Shown here piece after piece: positions 52,080-64,000 of a stretch of DNA of 64,000 nt. Each line of letters opens with the position of its first letter. The stretch's first letter is position 1. The DNA comes from Eucalyptus grandis (lineage: Eukaryota; Streptophyta; Magnoliopsida; Myrtales; Myrtaceae). Position numbers and translations under genes: made by a program. Below the pieces are notes generated by a model. That model did no database searches and was not told where the DNA came from. It saw only the letters and a list, made by a program, of their open reading frames with translations. The stretch covers positions 2,542,001 through 2,606,000 of the forward strand of contig NC_052613.1 in NCBI RefSeq assembly GCF_016545825.1, in the 5' to 3' direction.

Positions 52080-54928
52080 TGTCGCGATCAAATTTCGGTT
52101 GAACTACCTAGAGTTTGGCTAATGGATTGTTAAGCCTAGACTTAACAGGCTCTCCCAAACTCATATCAATTCGTGACTTAGGTTCAAATTTGTAAAATGA
52201 AAATGATTTTTCAATTAAGAGTCGCCACTAATTTATTTTTGGTGAATCGATTAAAAACTCAAGTAAAGTAACGGGAGATTTACTTTTCTTTTGCGAACTA
52301 GAGATTGTGAGTTCGGGAACTTAATTACGTTAGATTTCCCTAATGCCATTTCGGTACGTTTTTATTTTATTTCGAAAAAATGTTTTGCAAGCAGCTTGAA
52401 TGATTTTAATTTACTTCCCTAACATGTGACGTAATTATGTGGGTGAGCAAATCACCAATTTAACACCCATATAAAGCAGTGAATAAATTGCAAGACTTAT
52501 CTTATGGCAACAAAAGCATCTGCAATGTTATATCAGAATTCACATCATTAGTCCTAGATATGATTTCTAATTAACACGCCATCACTCAATCTTTTATTAA
52601 AGAATTTTCTCTCATTTAATAAAATCTAATCTATATGCAATGCAATCTAAATAAATGACTTAATTTTAATGACGGACTATCTCTAATTATATGGACCAAC
52701 CGATAATCACTAAATGACATGCATTTCATGAACTCGATTCTATATGACATGTACATGACATTTTTATTTTCTTAAAAAGCATGCAATCTATCCTAGAGAA
52801 TGAAATGAATTTATTCTAAGATAATCTTTTTTTGGTATTTTTTTTATGAAATTCGAAATTAAGAAAAATGCAAAAAATTATCTAGCTAGATTAAGATTCT
52901 ATCCAACTTATATTAAGAATTGGGTTAGGTCAAATCTTAATTTAAACTAGGATATTATCTTAACTCGGTAATCTCTAACCTAAAATGTAATCTATCTAAA
53001 AGATTTATTTAAACTTAAAATTAAACATGCAATCTTATCATAATATGCAATGACGTGCAAAGAATGCCATAATTTTAGTTTTTTTTCCTTTTTCATTTCC
53101 ATGAAATTTGAAACTAAAATTGCCAAATAATTGAACATGCAATCTAAAAAAAAACTAGCATCCTAAGTTGATTTTTTATTTTTAAAATATTCGAAATAAA
53201 ACCCTATTCTAAATATGCAAGATAACCCTAAAACAAGAAATATTTTAAAATGAACATAATCCTAACTCAAATATTTTTTTGGATTTTTTTTATGAAAATA
53301 AAATTGATTCAAATAACACGACAGCAAATCAAACGATATGAGATTAATATTCATAAATTGACGAATCATATTGTGCGCATAGGATCGGATTGATCAATTT
53401 TAAATAAAACTGCAAATTGAATCTCAAGCGTGAGATCGGATTGGGGATTTTCCGTGCAATTGTGAGTTGGATTTCGAGCGTGAAATCGAACTATCAATCA
53501 TATGCATGTCGTGAGATTAGGAAGATTTCCCAATTTATAAGGCTATTCGAGAGTACGGATAGAACTATATATCATGAACTTCGATCGTGGGTATTTTTTA
53601 AATAAGGAAACGAAATATTCGGAAATCAAATTAGGCAAAAGTTACCTAATCCGGATATTGGCTTACAAATTTGGGACTTTGCACAATCGAACCGGAATCA
53701 CAACTGGCTCCTCGAGGCGAACAGCGAGCTACGGCATATGTGGCGACGAGGACGGCAAGGCTCAGTTCGAACACGGACAGCAGCTCATCATCGGGCTTTG
53801 CAGGTGATTTGGGCGGTAGCGAGCAGCGAGTAGCGTCGCTGGTCGTAAGCGGGCCCGTCTTGGTGCGCTGGAAGCGTTGGCGCGTGTGGGTAGCAACCAA
53901 CGGACAGATCAGCAAAGCAGAGGTAGGCGATGTCACCACAAATCAGAGGGCGGCTCAACGTCGGGGTGGCACGTCTCGGGCAGCGGCGGCGTCACGAAGG
54001 ACTCTAGTGAAGCAATGGAACCATGTCGGCAAGGGTGGCATCCGATTAGCGGGACTCGTGGGGTCTTGGTCGCGCTGCTGCGGTAGTCACGCCAAGACGC
54101 TGCAACGAAGATGAAGTCAAGGTCTTGCGGGGCAGCGTCGTGGAGAGAGAATATTTCGTTCTCTCTCCAGTGCGTGTCGATCTTCTCTCAGATTCTCGTT
54201 CAATGCTTCTTCAATGTGTAGATGTACAACTTGCCGAAGAGGGATTCTCTCTTTTTGTCTTTTCTGATGGTGGTGGACAATTTTTCGAAGTTGAAGGACC
54301 CGGCTCCTTCTTGCATGAACGACCTCTCTATTGCCCTTCTTTTCTCACGTGTTTCTCTCTCCTTTGACTTTGACCCCAAAAAAACGAAAAAGAACCCTGA
54401 AAAAACGAAATCGAAAACCCCCTCTTGTATGGCCCCCCTCAACTCTCCGTATGCGGCCCTTTTAAAGGCCAAGGATTAGGGTTTTATTTTATTCTTCAAA
54501 TAAACATCCACGAAGATTTTTTCCAAATGCAATATTTCCTTTATATTTTCCACATCTCTTCTAGATTTCCTTTGCAAAAATGAATATTCTTCACCAATTT
54601 TATCACATATTATCAAAGATTCAAAATTGCAATAGGATTTTTCTCAAATTTGAAATCTTGCAAAGATAAGCTCGCAATATCACACTTGAGGATACGGGCC
54701 TGGGCCAATTTACTCTTTTTGTGAGCTTAGTTCAACTTGTCAAATTAAAGTTTTGAACCATCAAGTCGAAACCATCCGTCGCCGATCCAATGCAAATAAA
54801 AAAAAATATTCTTAAAACTATATGCTATGCAACTTAATTCTAATATTTTTGCTTAGGGATTAAAAATTAATCTCTAATTTTTAATGCAATAAATACATGA
54901 CTGGGTCACCAAAATTTAGTTGTCAACA
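52080..54928 (-). mobile_element. Solo LTR-like insertion, related to 28435-30557 in inverse orientation
   Basis: A 2.85-kb insertion relative to copy A (near 19571-19590). On the minus strand it begins TGTTGACAACTAAATTTTGG, close to the start of the solo LTR at 28435. Its other end is the complement of TGTCGCGATC, echoing that element's GTCGCAACA end. A shared internal motif, GTCGCCACTAAT / GTCACCACTAAT, lies near the same end. The flanks ACAGA and AACAA do not form a clean 5-bp duplication. Frames near 53570-54470 are in a GC-richer part and look spurious. Confidence 0.65.
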
Positions 54929-56883
54929 AACAAAAAAGGAAAAACAATTAAAGAGGGGATAATGTCCAAAGGTGCTATCTAATTATGGTATGGTTGTTTC
55001 ACACGTCGTGAGTAATTAGATAAGATTTCTATAATAGCACAAATAAAATGAGGTTTTACCATCCAAAGGAGAGTTCATTGGTTTCATTATCACCAGCGCC
55101 TTTAAAACTTTTGACTATTTCCAATATGCAATCACGGACAAAATCAATATGAACCCTCCAATTAGGAAAAAAGATGAAAAAAAAAGGAGAAAAGGATTTG
55201 CATGCTTGCCGACTGAGAGAAGACTCCACACGGTTAACTTTTCCCCTTCCATGGAACAACTCTTCAAAAGAGAAAAGAGAAAAGATTTAAAAAAAAAAGA
55301 AGACAAGTATGACAAAAAAAAAATGCCGGTGACATGACGACATCGATCCACATCCATCTCTCCGTTGAACTTTAGCCAAAATATAGATGTCATTCACCCC
55401 TAGTTTAACTTTCATAGTAAAATGAGCTTAAACCCTTCATTTCTAAACTCGACCTCATCGCATAACATCTTCATTTTTTTAATTCTTATATGAAATTACT
55501 AACTTTTCTTTTTAATTTATGAAATTACTAACTTTAATCGAGTGATTTATCAAACTTTTCTCCAAGTGGGTTTTCAATTAAGTTTGGATTCTTAACTGTT
55601 ATTTGAGTTAGTCACCTGTCTAATACTAGAAAATCGGTGCTACATTTATCCTTCATTAAATTTTGTGTCTCAAAAACATCATAATGGTTAATCTCTAATT
55701 AGTTTTCATGTCACAAAAAATATAGACCAATGTTTCCTTCGTTGGCTTCCATTCAATATCCTAAATAATTATGAATATGGAAACACATTTGGTAAACAAT
55801 TTGGATGATTGATGTATGACTCGATTCCTCATGAAAACTCACCATAGATGGGTCTTTTAAACGACATTATTTTTGGGAAGTCGGATTTGAAAAATAAACT
55901 TAGATTGAAAAATCTACTAAAATTTACTAGTTTGTGCTAAGAGGTCCCTCACCTTTCAAAAAGTGGGGAAATGATTACAAGAGTTGATAAATTAGAAAAA
56001 AAAACAAATAAAAGTTAGTAAGAATTTAAATGAGAAGTAACCCAAAAGAAGTTGGTTACTATAATTGGAGAAAAGTTGGTAAATAATCAAAAGAAAGACT
56101 AACAAATTCATATGGGAGTTAAGTAAATTTAGGCCAGTAGTAAGGATGATAAGTAAAAGTTAGTGAGAAAAATTGATAACTTGTAAATTGTAAAAAATTC
56201 TAATAATTTCATAACAAATAACTTACTAGACAACGGGGTGATCGGTAACTTATCTAATCAACAGTTTTTTTAACATGGATGAGATGTTTCAAATTTCTCC
56301 TAGCACACATTTTTTTCTTTTAATGAAACAAGAGAATCATCCCAACATACTATTCTGCTAGGTAGATAAAGGAAAGTCAGTGTGTTTTCTTTTTCCATAG
56401 ACAAGGCAACATTATCCTCATGTAAGAATATACCTACGGAAACCCCCCTCTCTCTCTCTCTCACTCGCTCGCTCTCGTGTGAAAACTGAACCATGAATGC
56501 AAAACCTTCAAAGAAGAATCAATGGCGAGATGCATGCGCCGAATGCCAAATCTCTAGTATGGACGCAATAATATCTATCGGTAGCATGTGAGCTATGTGT
56601 TGTGGAAAGTAAGTAATCGAACAATAAAATAGACAAAATAAAAAAGGTAGATCGAACACCAAATTTATGTGGTTTGGTTGTAGTGATCTACGTCCATGAA
56701 GTGAGCAATAATGAATTCTACTATGGATGAAATGATACAATGGAAATTATAATCATACTCGAGTCACTCAAGCATTCTTAGTATTTCCAAAGCCCCAATT
56801 ATACCTAATATCTTACTTAGTGTTTTGCCTCGAAATTCCTCTTGACATAAACTTTCAATCTTGCAAAAATTAAATAGATCTTA

Positions 56884-57393
56884 GGCTCTATTTGTTTCAT
56901 GAAAAATAATTTCGAGGAAAATGTTTTCCAAATTTTCTAGTGTTCGTTTAATGGAAAATAAATTGTTTGAGGAAAATATTTTTCATTAATGGAAAAAAAA
57001 AGTCTTTTAAAATGGGCAAAAATGTTTTTCATTTTCCACATCTTCTTTCACCTCGCTTTCTCTCATCAAACACATTTCCCTTTTATTTTTATTTTTTTTT
57101 TTTTAAATTGAGTTTTGATTATCTTTCCTTTTTTCTTCTTGCTTGGCTTTGGCTGGTGGCGCAGTGGCCAAGGCCAAGGAAGAAGAAAAAATAAAGAAAA
57201 GAAAAGAAAAGAAATAAAAAAATCAATTTAAAAATCAATTGAAAAGATAAAATAACAACAAAAATTGAAAATGAATCTATGAAGGAAATCTCTATTTATC
57301 TTCAAATTTCAGTTGAACACCACAATATATGGTTATTTTCCAAGAAAATGACTTCTTGAAAATAATTTTCGAAAATGTTACATTTTTCACACC
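56884..57393. mobile_element. Tourist-like MITE in the CRK C upstream flank
   Basis: A 510-base insertion is flanked by TTA (56881-56883 and 57394-57396). The left end is GGCTCTATTTGTTTCATG; the right-end complement begins GGTGTGAAAAATG. The empty site is at about 4045-4052 in the left-edge flank. A small GC-rich centre (about 57140-57180) resembles the other MITEs. Confidence 0.65.
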
Positions 57394-59371
57394 TTAAACT
57401 CACAAGATTTAATTGGCTTGAACACTATTGGGGATCAATGATTTAATTGGCTTGAACATTAAATCTTCTTAGATGTAATTTCACAAGTAAGAACAAAAAG
57501 TCCACTTTCAAGCACTCGATATTGGGCACCTCAAGAAAGTGCACACCTTGTCAAAAACGACTCTCCGCCGCATGAAGACTCCTAGCAAGAATATATAGGT
57601 TGGTCAACGTGGCCAACTTATAGTAGAATTTAATTTCCTTTCTGTTCTTCCTCTGCACGCTGACCGAGCCCAAGTCCAACACAAAGTCTATGTTGGGCTT
57701 TTCAGTTTGAGAACGCAGACTCCTATTCTTATACAGAATGTGCTTCAACAAACTTGTTTCCCATTCAAAGCCAACTTATCTATTATTATTCGTCGCTTCA
57801 ATGCCAAATAATTTCCATATTTTTCAGCATTCTTTACTTGGATCAAGTTTCATATTATGGGCTCAAATTCGAGACATATTTTAACACAATGCACTGCACA
57901 ATGAGCAGTCCAAGTGAAGCCCTCTCCTCTCTAAGCTCGCCCCCATCCTAGTTGCAGCTCAAAAATCATGCATGTCTCCGATTGAGTAGAGATGAATGAT
58001 AAACCTTAGTTCACAGCTTTTGATCAACTACATTCACCTAAACACACAGGCGTTCATCTCGTATTGCAAGGTAACCGATGTTACGCGCACGTAGATGGAA
58101 CCGCAATCATGACTAAAGTGGAGAGCTGCTTCATGCAATGGCTTTTTCCACCCCTATTTTGAATCTTATATCGGCACATCTTTGGCAGGGACACCACGTT
58201 GACATTAAGCTCATAACCCAACTCGTCGAGTATGATAATTTTTATTATTATCATGAATTGGAGAAAAACCCGTTTTCAAATGACTTTTCAATAACATTGG
58301 AGTGTATAATGAGATGTCGCCAGTCTCATCTCATAACTTCAATTCAAGTTATACCTATGCTATGCATTTACTTCACTAACCCATTGTTGGCACCGTATGC
58401 TAAACGCCTACTCAATAATCTCAAGGCCCTAATACTATGTTGTATGCCATATGGAGTGGCCATTGGGGGTGGGGGGGATGAAGTGCCATTACCTTTCACG
58501 AGTAGAAGTTGTTGATCCCAAAATGAAACTAAGAAAGCATATGTAGTTTTTTTTTTTTTTTTTTTTTTTGGGTAAGAATGAATATGAAGATTTGAAAAGG
58601 AACACTTTGGAGCAAGGGTCCAGAAAAGCTAGTGAAGAATCCGCACCATACGGGCTTAAGTATGAGTCGACCCAGCCCGGTTGTGTTCTCTTTCTCTTTT
58701 CAATAAAACCAAGTTGACATACAAGAGTAAGGGGCATCAAAACACGTTATATCTTGATGTCTTTATAATCTAGTCCGCCGGTCTATTTGATTCTTGAGTG
58801 TAGTGGGCCAATTCAAGATTCATAAAAAGGGCCAAAAGGTCTTTACATCCTGTGATAGGTGGCTCAATGCCCCAAGAGCGGAGAGAGGAATCTTACAAAT
58901 AGCTTCCCAAAGTAGAGGAATCTTACAAATATCTCACTCTCGAACTAACTTTAGTTTAGGACAACCTGTAAAGTGATGGAGATTGTGGAGGTAATCTATG
59001 GTTTCAAATTGAAGAATTAATTTGGATTGTAGATGAGAATGAAGTTTTCTCAAGCAGTTTTTTGAGATCGAGATGGGCTTAATGAAATATATTCATGAAG
59101 ATAATTATAAAATATCACTGGAGATATTATTAGGTATTAAGGATGTCTTTTGATATTTCATTATTCTCTTCAACAATTAATATTCTTTCATGTGCATGTC
59201 ATTTGGGTATGATAACCCTCCTCTAATAACGTGTAAAGTGAAGTCAATTAAGTAAAGATTCTCTCACCCTCTCTCTCTCCAAGACCTTAGAATATTTAGA
59301 GTTAATTACACAAGACTTGTTTGGATTTGATTTGGGATTGTCCCCATGCTATTAGATACATTCTCTCTCCT

Positions 59372-59454
<83 letters not shown>
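59372..59454. repeat. (GA)n microsatellite, about 41 units
   Basis: A perfect GA run of about 83 bases lies directly before the first ATG of the exon at 59497. It would fall in the leader or promoter of that gene. Confidence 0.95.
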
Positions 59455-59457
<3 letters not shown>

Positions 59458-59496
59458 GGTTGATCCTCAGCTCATCATCGCGCAACGCAGGCGCCA

Positions 59497-59555
59497 ATGA
59501 CTGCTGCAGATAAGGCCAAGGAGATCAACTCATTGGCTCCCGTCGTCATATACAG
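59497..59555 (+). CDS. Possible first exon of a CPYC-type glutaredoxin (partial)
   Basis: The ATG at 59497 opens MTAADKAKEINSLAPVVIY followed by AG/GTCACT, a donor-like border. The AKEI...APVVIYS pattern and a border just before the lysine of the expected KTYCPYC resemble plant class I glutaredoxins. The active-site exon is not found; about 100 bases on, repeat DNA begins, and a copia fragment follows at 62520. An ATG at 59455 opens a 19-codon frame overlapping this start. The fit rests on about 13 residues, so it is a tentative call. Confidence 0.3.
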
Positions 59556-59649
59556 GTCACTCCTTCTCTCTTCCTCCCTCTCGCTACTCGTCGATCGAGT
59601 GATTTGCTCCTCCGGAATGGTCGAATTTCAATTACTTCGTGAAAATGCT

Positions 59650-59885
59650 AGTATCACCACCTAGAGGGGGGGGGGTGAATAAGTGTTTAAGAAAAAAATT
59701 TAACAATTAAAATCAAAATATATTCTATTGCGAGCAAAGCCTATGAATAAGTTAAAGTCTGATTAAAAGCGTCACCAGACTTTTGAAGAAAATTCAGACT
59801 CAAATAAGAAATTGATTAGAATTTTGAGAAATCTAAAAGAAAATTACAATAGATAAGTTGAAAAGAGTTAAGGGAAGATAAAATT
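59650..59885. mobile_element. Repeat insertion beginning near CACCTAGAGGGGGG
   Basis: Sequence after the presumed exon changes abruptly at GCTAGTATCACCACC. The run of G followed by GTGAATAAG is a motif common in interspersed plant repeats. It continues into the first 1245-bp tandem unit. CTAG near both 59650 and 60914 may be a short target duplication. Confidence 0.4.
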
Positions 59886-62374
59886 GCACACGAGATTTAT
59901 ATTGGTTCGGCTTAGATCAAGCCTACGTCCACTCTCCTAAACTGATAGCCTTCTAGTTGAAATTAACTAAAGTATCAATAGAGAAATGCAATGTTTCGAG
60001 CGCAAACACTCAATGGAAGATTTCTTTTTCCCTCAGTAAGTCACTCTTCTTGTGATTTTCTCTCTTGAATATAATTTGTAAGCACTTTGTCATTGAAGAG
60101 CAAGTGGTTGGAAATGCTTCAAATTTTGGAATTTCAATTTTTGCGCACTATCTCAAATAGACCGAATGACCTCCTTAAATACTCCTTTACGCCTTACTAG
60201 CCATTGGCATTCTCTAGAAGAATTTCTTCCAATTAATCCATTGGACATAATCGATTAAGGAAATCTTGTAACCATTTGAAAATTGAGATGACAATACGTT
60301 GATTTCGATTGTCCATACAATCGAATCTAGGTTTCCATAAATAGATGCTTCCGAAAAAAGATATTGTCTTCAAGATTGATTTCATCAATTCGTGATTGAT
60401 TCTATCTATGTATTTATAAAGGATAAGTGAGATTCTTCGCCAAAAAGCCAGCTATTAAAGATAAATCTCTATAACGTTCATACTGAATCCTTATCATAAG
60501 ATCAATAATCCTAAGTCCGATTATATCTTCGTTCGGACTTGGTTTCAATGGATTACGTCGAGTGGAAAAGACTTATGAAATGAATAGACTTTGACAAGAG
60601 TCCGTGATATGACTTCGTAAGTCTATTATTTTTTGGAATAAGAATAAAAATAAAAACAAGAAAGTTTTGTCGCTTCAAAACCTAGTAGGAGTTTTTTTAA
60701 TAATTGAATCTCATCTTGAGTCGTGTTTGCAATGATTAGTCTTTGGCTTTGGTATCGGTGTCGTTCTCGATGCAATTCACTCCCGAGTCCGATCATGGGC
60801 GAAATTGTATCAGGCGATTGCTTTGAATTGTAGAATTGATGTGCAAATTTGATGCATGGGGGAGAGTATATATTAACCGAATTGAGGAGAATTGATTTTT
60901 TTTTGGGGGGGCGACTAGCACTTTTCAGTGGGTTTTGAATTTTGACCCAAAAGGGTGTTTTGAATTAGATGCTTGCGGCTGTGGATACTGCTATCATCTC
61001 GTGGTGCTGGTTGCTGAATTGATAATGCAAGTCATTAACCTTAAACTATCATGTAATGAGAGAAGTGCTAACAATACTAGCACTTACAATGGGTTTTGAA
61101 TTTTGAGGAAAAAATTGATTTTGAATTAGTGCACACGAGATTTATATTGGTTCGGCTTAGATCAAGCCTACGTCCACTCTCCTAAACTGATAGCCTTCTA
61201 GTTGAAATTAACTAAAGTATCAATAGAGAAATGCAATGTTTCGAGCGCAAACACTCAATGGAAGATTTCTTTTCCTCAGTAAGTCACTCTTCTTGTGATT
61301 TCTCTCTTGAATATAATTTGTAAGCACTGTCATTGAAGAGCAAGTGGTTGGAAATGCTTCAAATTTTGGAATTTCAATTTTGCGCACTATCTCAAATAGA
61401 CCGAATGACCTCCTTAAATACTCCTTTACGCCTTACTAGCCATTGGCATTCTCTAGAAGAATTTCTTCCAATTAATCCATTGGACATAATCGATTAAGGA
61501 AATCTTGTAACCATTTGAAAATTGAGATGACAATCTGTTGATTTCGATTGTCCATACAATCGAATCTAGGTTTCCATAAATAGATGCTTCCGAAAAAGAT
61601 ATTGTCTTCAAGATTGATTTCATCAATTCGTGATTGATTCTATCTATGTATTTATAAAGGATAAGTGAGATTCTTCGCCAAAAGCCAGCTATTAAAGATA
61701 AATCTCTATAACGTTCATACTGAATCCTTATCATAAGATCAATAATCCTAAGTCTCGATTATATCTTCGTTCGACTTGGTTTCAACTGGATTACGTCGAG
61801 TGGAAAAGACTTATGAAATGAATAGACTTTGACAAGAGTCCGTGATATGACTTCGAAGTCTATTATTTTTTGGAATAAGAATAAAAATAAAAACAAGAAA
61901 GTTTTGTCAGCTTCAAAACCTAGTAGGAGTTTTTTTTAATACCTGAATCTCATCTTGAGTCGTGTTTGCAATGATTAGTCTTTGGCTTTGGTATCGGTGT
62001 CGTTCTCGATGCAATTCACTCCCGAGTCCGATCATGGGCGAAATTGTATCAGCTGATTGCTTTGAATTGTAGAATTGATGTGCAAATTTGATGCATGGGG
62101 GAGAGTATATATTAACTGAATTGAGGAGAATTGATTTTTTTTTTTGGGGGGGCGACTAGCACTTTTTCAGTGGGTTTTTGAATTTTGACCCAAAAGGGTG
62201 TTTTGAATTAGATGCTTGCGGCTGTGGATACTGCTATCATCTCGTGGTGCTGGTTGCTGAATTGATAATGCAAGTCATTAACCTTAAACTATCATGTGTA
62301 AGGAGAGAAGTGCTAACAATACTAGCACTTACAATGGGTTTTGAATTTTGAGGAAAAAATTGATTTTGAATTAG
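59886..62374. repeat. Tandem duplication of a 1245-bp unit
   Basis: Unit 1 (59886-61130) and unit 2 (61131-62374) are nearly identical from GCACACGAGATTTATATTGG onward. Most differences are length changes in homopolymer runs, for example near 60025/61270, 60355/61596 and 60454/61680. A third, diverged partial copy of the unit's tail follows (62375-62470). The unit contains the motif TGGTTCGGCTTAGATCAAGC, also typical of interspersed plant repeats. No coding function was seen. Confidence 0.9.
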
Positions 62375-62519
62375 ATTTTTGTGGGAGTGGATTTTGCGAT
62401 GATTTCATGCCGGTTACTGAATTGACAATGCAAGTCACTAACGCTAATCTACCACGTGTAATGAGGAAATTCCTAGCGGATTGAAGAGATTACTGTCGCC
62501 GGTATAGTATAGTTCTGTT

Positions 62520-63426
62520 AGAACTCGATTGTTGCAGACCCAAAGTGGCAGCAGCTCATAATGAGAGTTTTGGAATTGCTTAAATTGCTTTGACATTTAA
62601 TTGCTCCAACCGGATCAATGATCTTTCTTCCGCCAATTTTGGTAGGCTTCAAGATCACGATGACATTGAGGCGAGCCACCTGATCACAACGATCTAGGGT
62701 TTCCATCATCTCTTGCTCATCAAGGAGATATTGAATCTTTCAGAGCAAGATGTTATAGTTCTCATTGTCCAGTTTCTCATCCTTGTTCAAATCATCAAAA
62801 AAATTTCTTACAGCCATTTTCAACTACATTCAAGAAATGCGCATGAGATATTAATAATTAGCACTATCACTATTTTGCAGCATTGATCTAAATTACATAA
62901 TAAATTTTTTATGCAAGTCACAAGATCAAAAATTTGCCATGCTCTTGATCATCTCCTGTGCCCAAGTACTCAATCATTATATGTCATTTAATATGCGTAG
63001 AAATAAATTGTAGGAGAAAACTAATAAGTCTCAACTTAACTAAAAACACACTCCCACTTAACTATCGCGTAGACTTTCTTGATTGATGTTAAGCATTAAA
63101 TCAATAACATATATAAACAAAAGTATCATATGATACTTACCAAACTCTAAATTAGTGATTCTAACATTCACAATGAATAGAGTTCATTACTCACTTTGAT
63201 ACCAACATTGAAGAATGGGCAGCGGAAATGTAGCACAATTATTTAACTACATATCTCTTGCGGTCTCAACATCAATTCCTCTAGAATGACGGGACTATTT
63301 TACATTGTTAGTCAAATCCACAATCTTCATGTAATATTTCTTCGAATCCGTAAACAACTCATTGGCAAACTCATACTACTCGAGTAAGAGTTGGGTTCCT
63401 CTAGAATGACAGGACTATTTTCAATG
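62520..63426 (-). mobile_element. Ty1/copia-type fragment, second copy (truncated LTR)
   Basis: Collinear with 10295-11190. An ATG at 62816 opens MAVRNFFDDLNKDEKL, with a stop at the same position as in the other copy. The frame then continues as KIQYLLDEQEMMETLDRCDQ and a short gag-like tail. The primer-site-like CACTTTGATACCA lies at 63191-63203 and the LTR begins near 63209. The LTR matches only to about 63426 and its far end is missing. Confidence 0.7.
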
Positions 63427-64000
63427 ACACGCGGACCCCTAGAGTGTTATAACTTGATACAAAGGGACACTTAAGTACCATAACTTACGAAAGTGATACT
63501 TAAATGCCAAAATCAGAGAGAAATGGATCACTTAGGTGCACATGACAAAATTTCTGAAATAGAAATTGATTTCTGGTTAGAAATTGATTTCTCAATTTCT
63601 ATTCCTAGACAAGTTTCTGAGTAAAGAAACCCGTTTGATAACGACTCAAAATTTCTATTTTGGAACAAAAATCCGTTTGATAACATAATAAAGTTTCTTT
63701 TTCTAGGAATAGAAATTGATTAGATAACAACATAGAAAATCCTCAAATACAAAATAATAGTCAAAATAATACTAATAGAAAAGCAAAGAAGCTTTTATTT
63801 GGGGCATCTCATGTTTCTACGTCAGATCAAATCATCATTCATAGAACTGAAGAAAAACGCTTCACACATTCCACTGATGCATTCAAGCAAAGTGAATGCT
63901 ATTGGACACCACCAGAAAAGAACTTGACATTTATGTCACCATTGTCTTTTTCCATTAGTTAAATGAAACAAGAAAGAAGCATGGGCAAAAGGAAATCAGT
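63427..64000. other. Terminal stretch, nothing recognised
   Basis: AT-rich sequence with short repeated phrases on the theme ATAACTT...CTTAAGT and AGAAATTGATTTCT. No open frame of note and no defined element end. Confidence 0.4.

Larger units (their letters stand above)
50844..59060. repeat. Upstream flank of CRK C, continued beyond the element
   Basis: Collinear with the other CRK upstream flanks: 51060-52079 and 54929-55740 against 18540-20380; 55740-56530 against 2930-3660; 57410-58100 against 4050-4740; 58140-59000 against 5570-6500. It is interrupted by a solo LTR and a MITE. Poly-T and poly-G runs lie near 58440-58570. No gene was recognised. Confidence 0.75.

Noticed and set aside
53646..54479. 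Frames of 69-147 codons in the GC-richer part of the second solo LTR
   Set aside because: They overlap on opposite strands and show no recognisable domain. LTR promoter or leader DNA is a simpler explanation.
59306..59497. Frame with a long Ser-Leu repeat
   Set aside because: Translation of the GA microsatellite; not a protein.

Overview
This is a nuclear plant window, most likely from a woody eudicot. The evidence is spliced receptor-kinase and cellulose-synthase genes with short AT-rich introns and GT/AG borders, long A/T homopolymers, LTR-retrotransposon remnants and Tourist-like MITEs. A myrtalean source is possible but cannot be shown from the sequence. Almost everything recognisable is a duplicated gene copy, a gene fragment or a mobile element. 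No tRNA, rRNA, CRISPR array or clear intact housekeeping gene was seen.

The backbone is a tandem array of minus-strand cysteine-rich receptor-like kinase (CRK) genes with two DUF26 domains, one membrane span and a Ser/Thr kinase, each in six exons. Three copies lie in the window: A (14234-18280), B (20786-23688) and C (33242-38421). The left edge (1 to about 6600) is the upstream flank of a fourth copy, whose start codon should lie about 335 bases outside the window. Each unit holds a downstream flank, the CRK, a long upstream flank, and in two units a truncated succinyl-CoA ligase beta first exon. Copy A has an intact kinase but a rearranged N-terminus. Copy B has lost its ATG and carries a frameshift and a stop in the kinase. 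Copy C keeps an intact ectodomain exon but has a frameshift in its membrane exon and a lost splice acceptor.

The most striking structure is 38799-50834. It is a 12.0-kb segment bounded by about 1.0-kb, nearly identical terminal inverted repeats and flanked by a perfect 9-bp target duplication (CAGACCCCC). It inserted 378 bases upstream of the CRK C start codon. These are the hallmarks of a Mutator-like element (MULE). No transposase is visible. Its cargo is parts of three unrelated plant genes with introns: a coiled-coil/UVR-like gene (+), a CesA6-clade cellulose synthase lacking its N-terminal zinc finger (-), and a filament-like plant protein fragment (-). It therefore looks like a very large, multi-gene Pack-MULE.

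Other mobile DNA includes a solo LTR with a perfect 5-bp duplication at 28435-30557, nested in an older insertion, and a related solo LTR in the opposite orientation at 52080-54928. Two copia LTR/primer-site/gag fragments lie at about 10295-11395 and 62520-63426. Five Tourist-like MITEs with TAA/TTA duplications were found, two of them in CRK introns and several with an empty site in a paralogous unit. The right end (59371-63426) holds a long GA repeat, a possible glutaredoxin first exon, and a 1245-bp tandem duplication ending in the second copia fragment.
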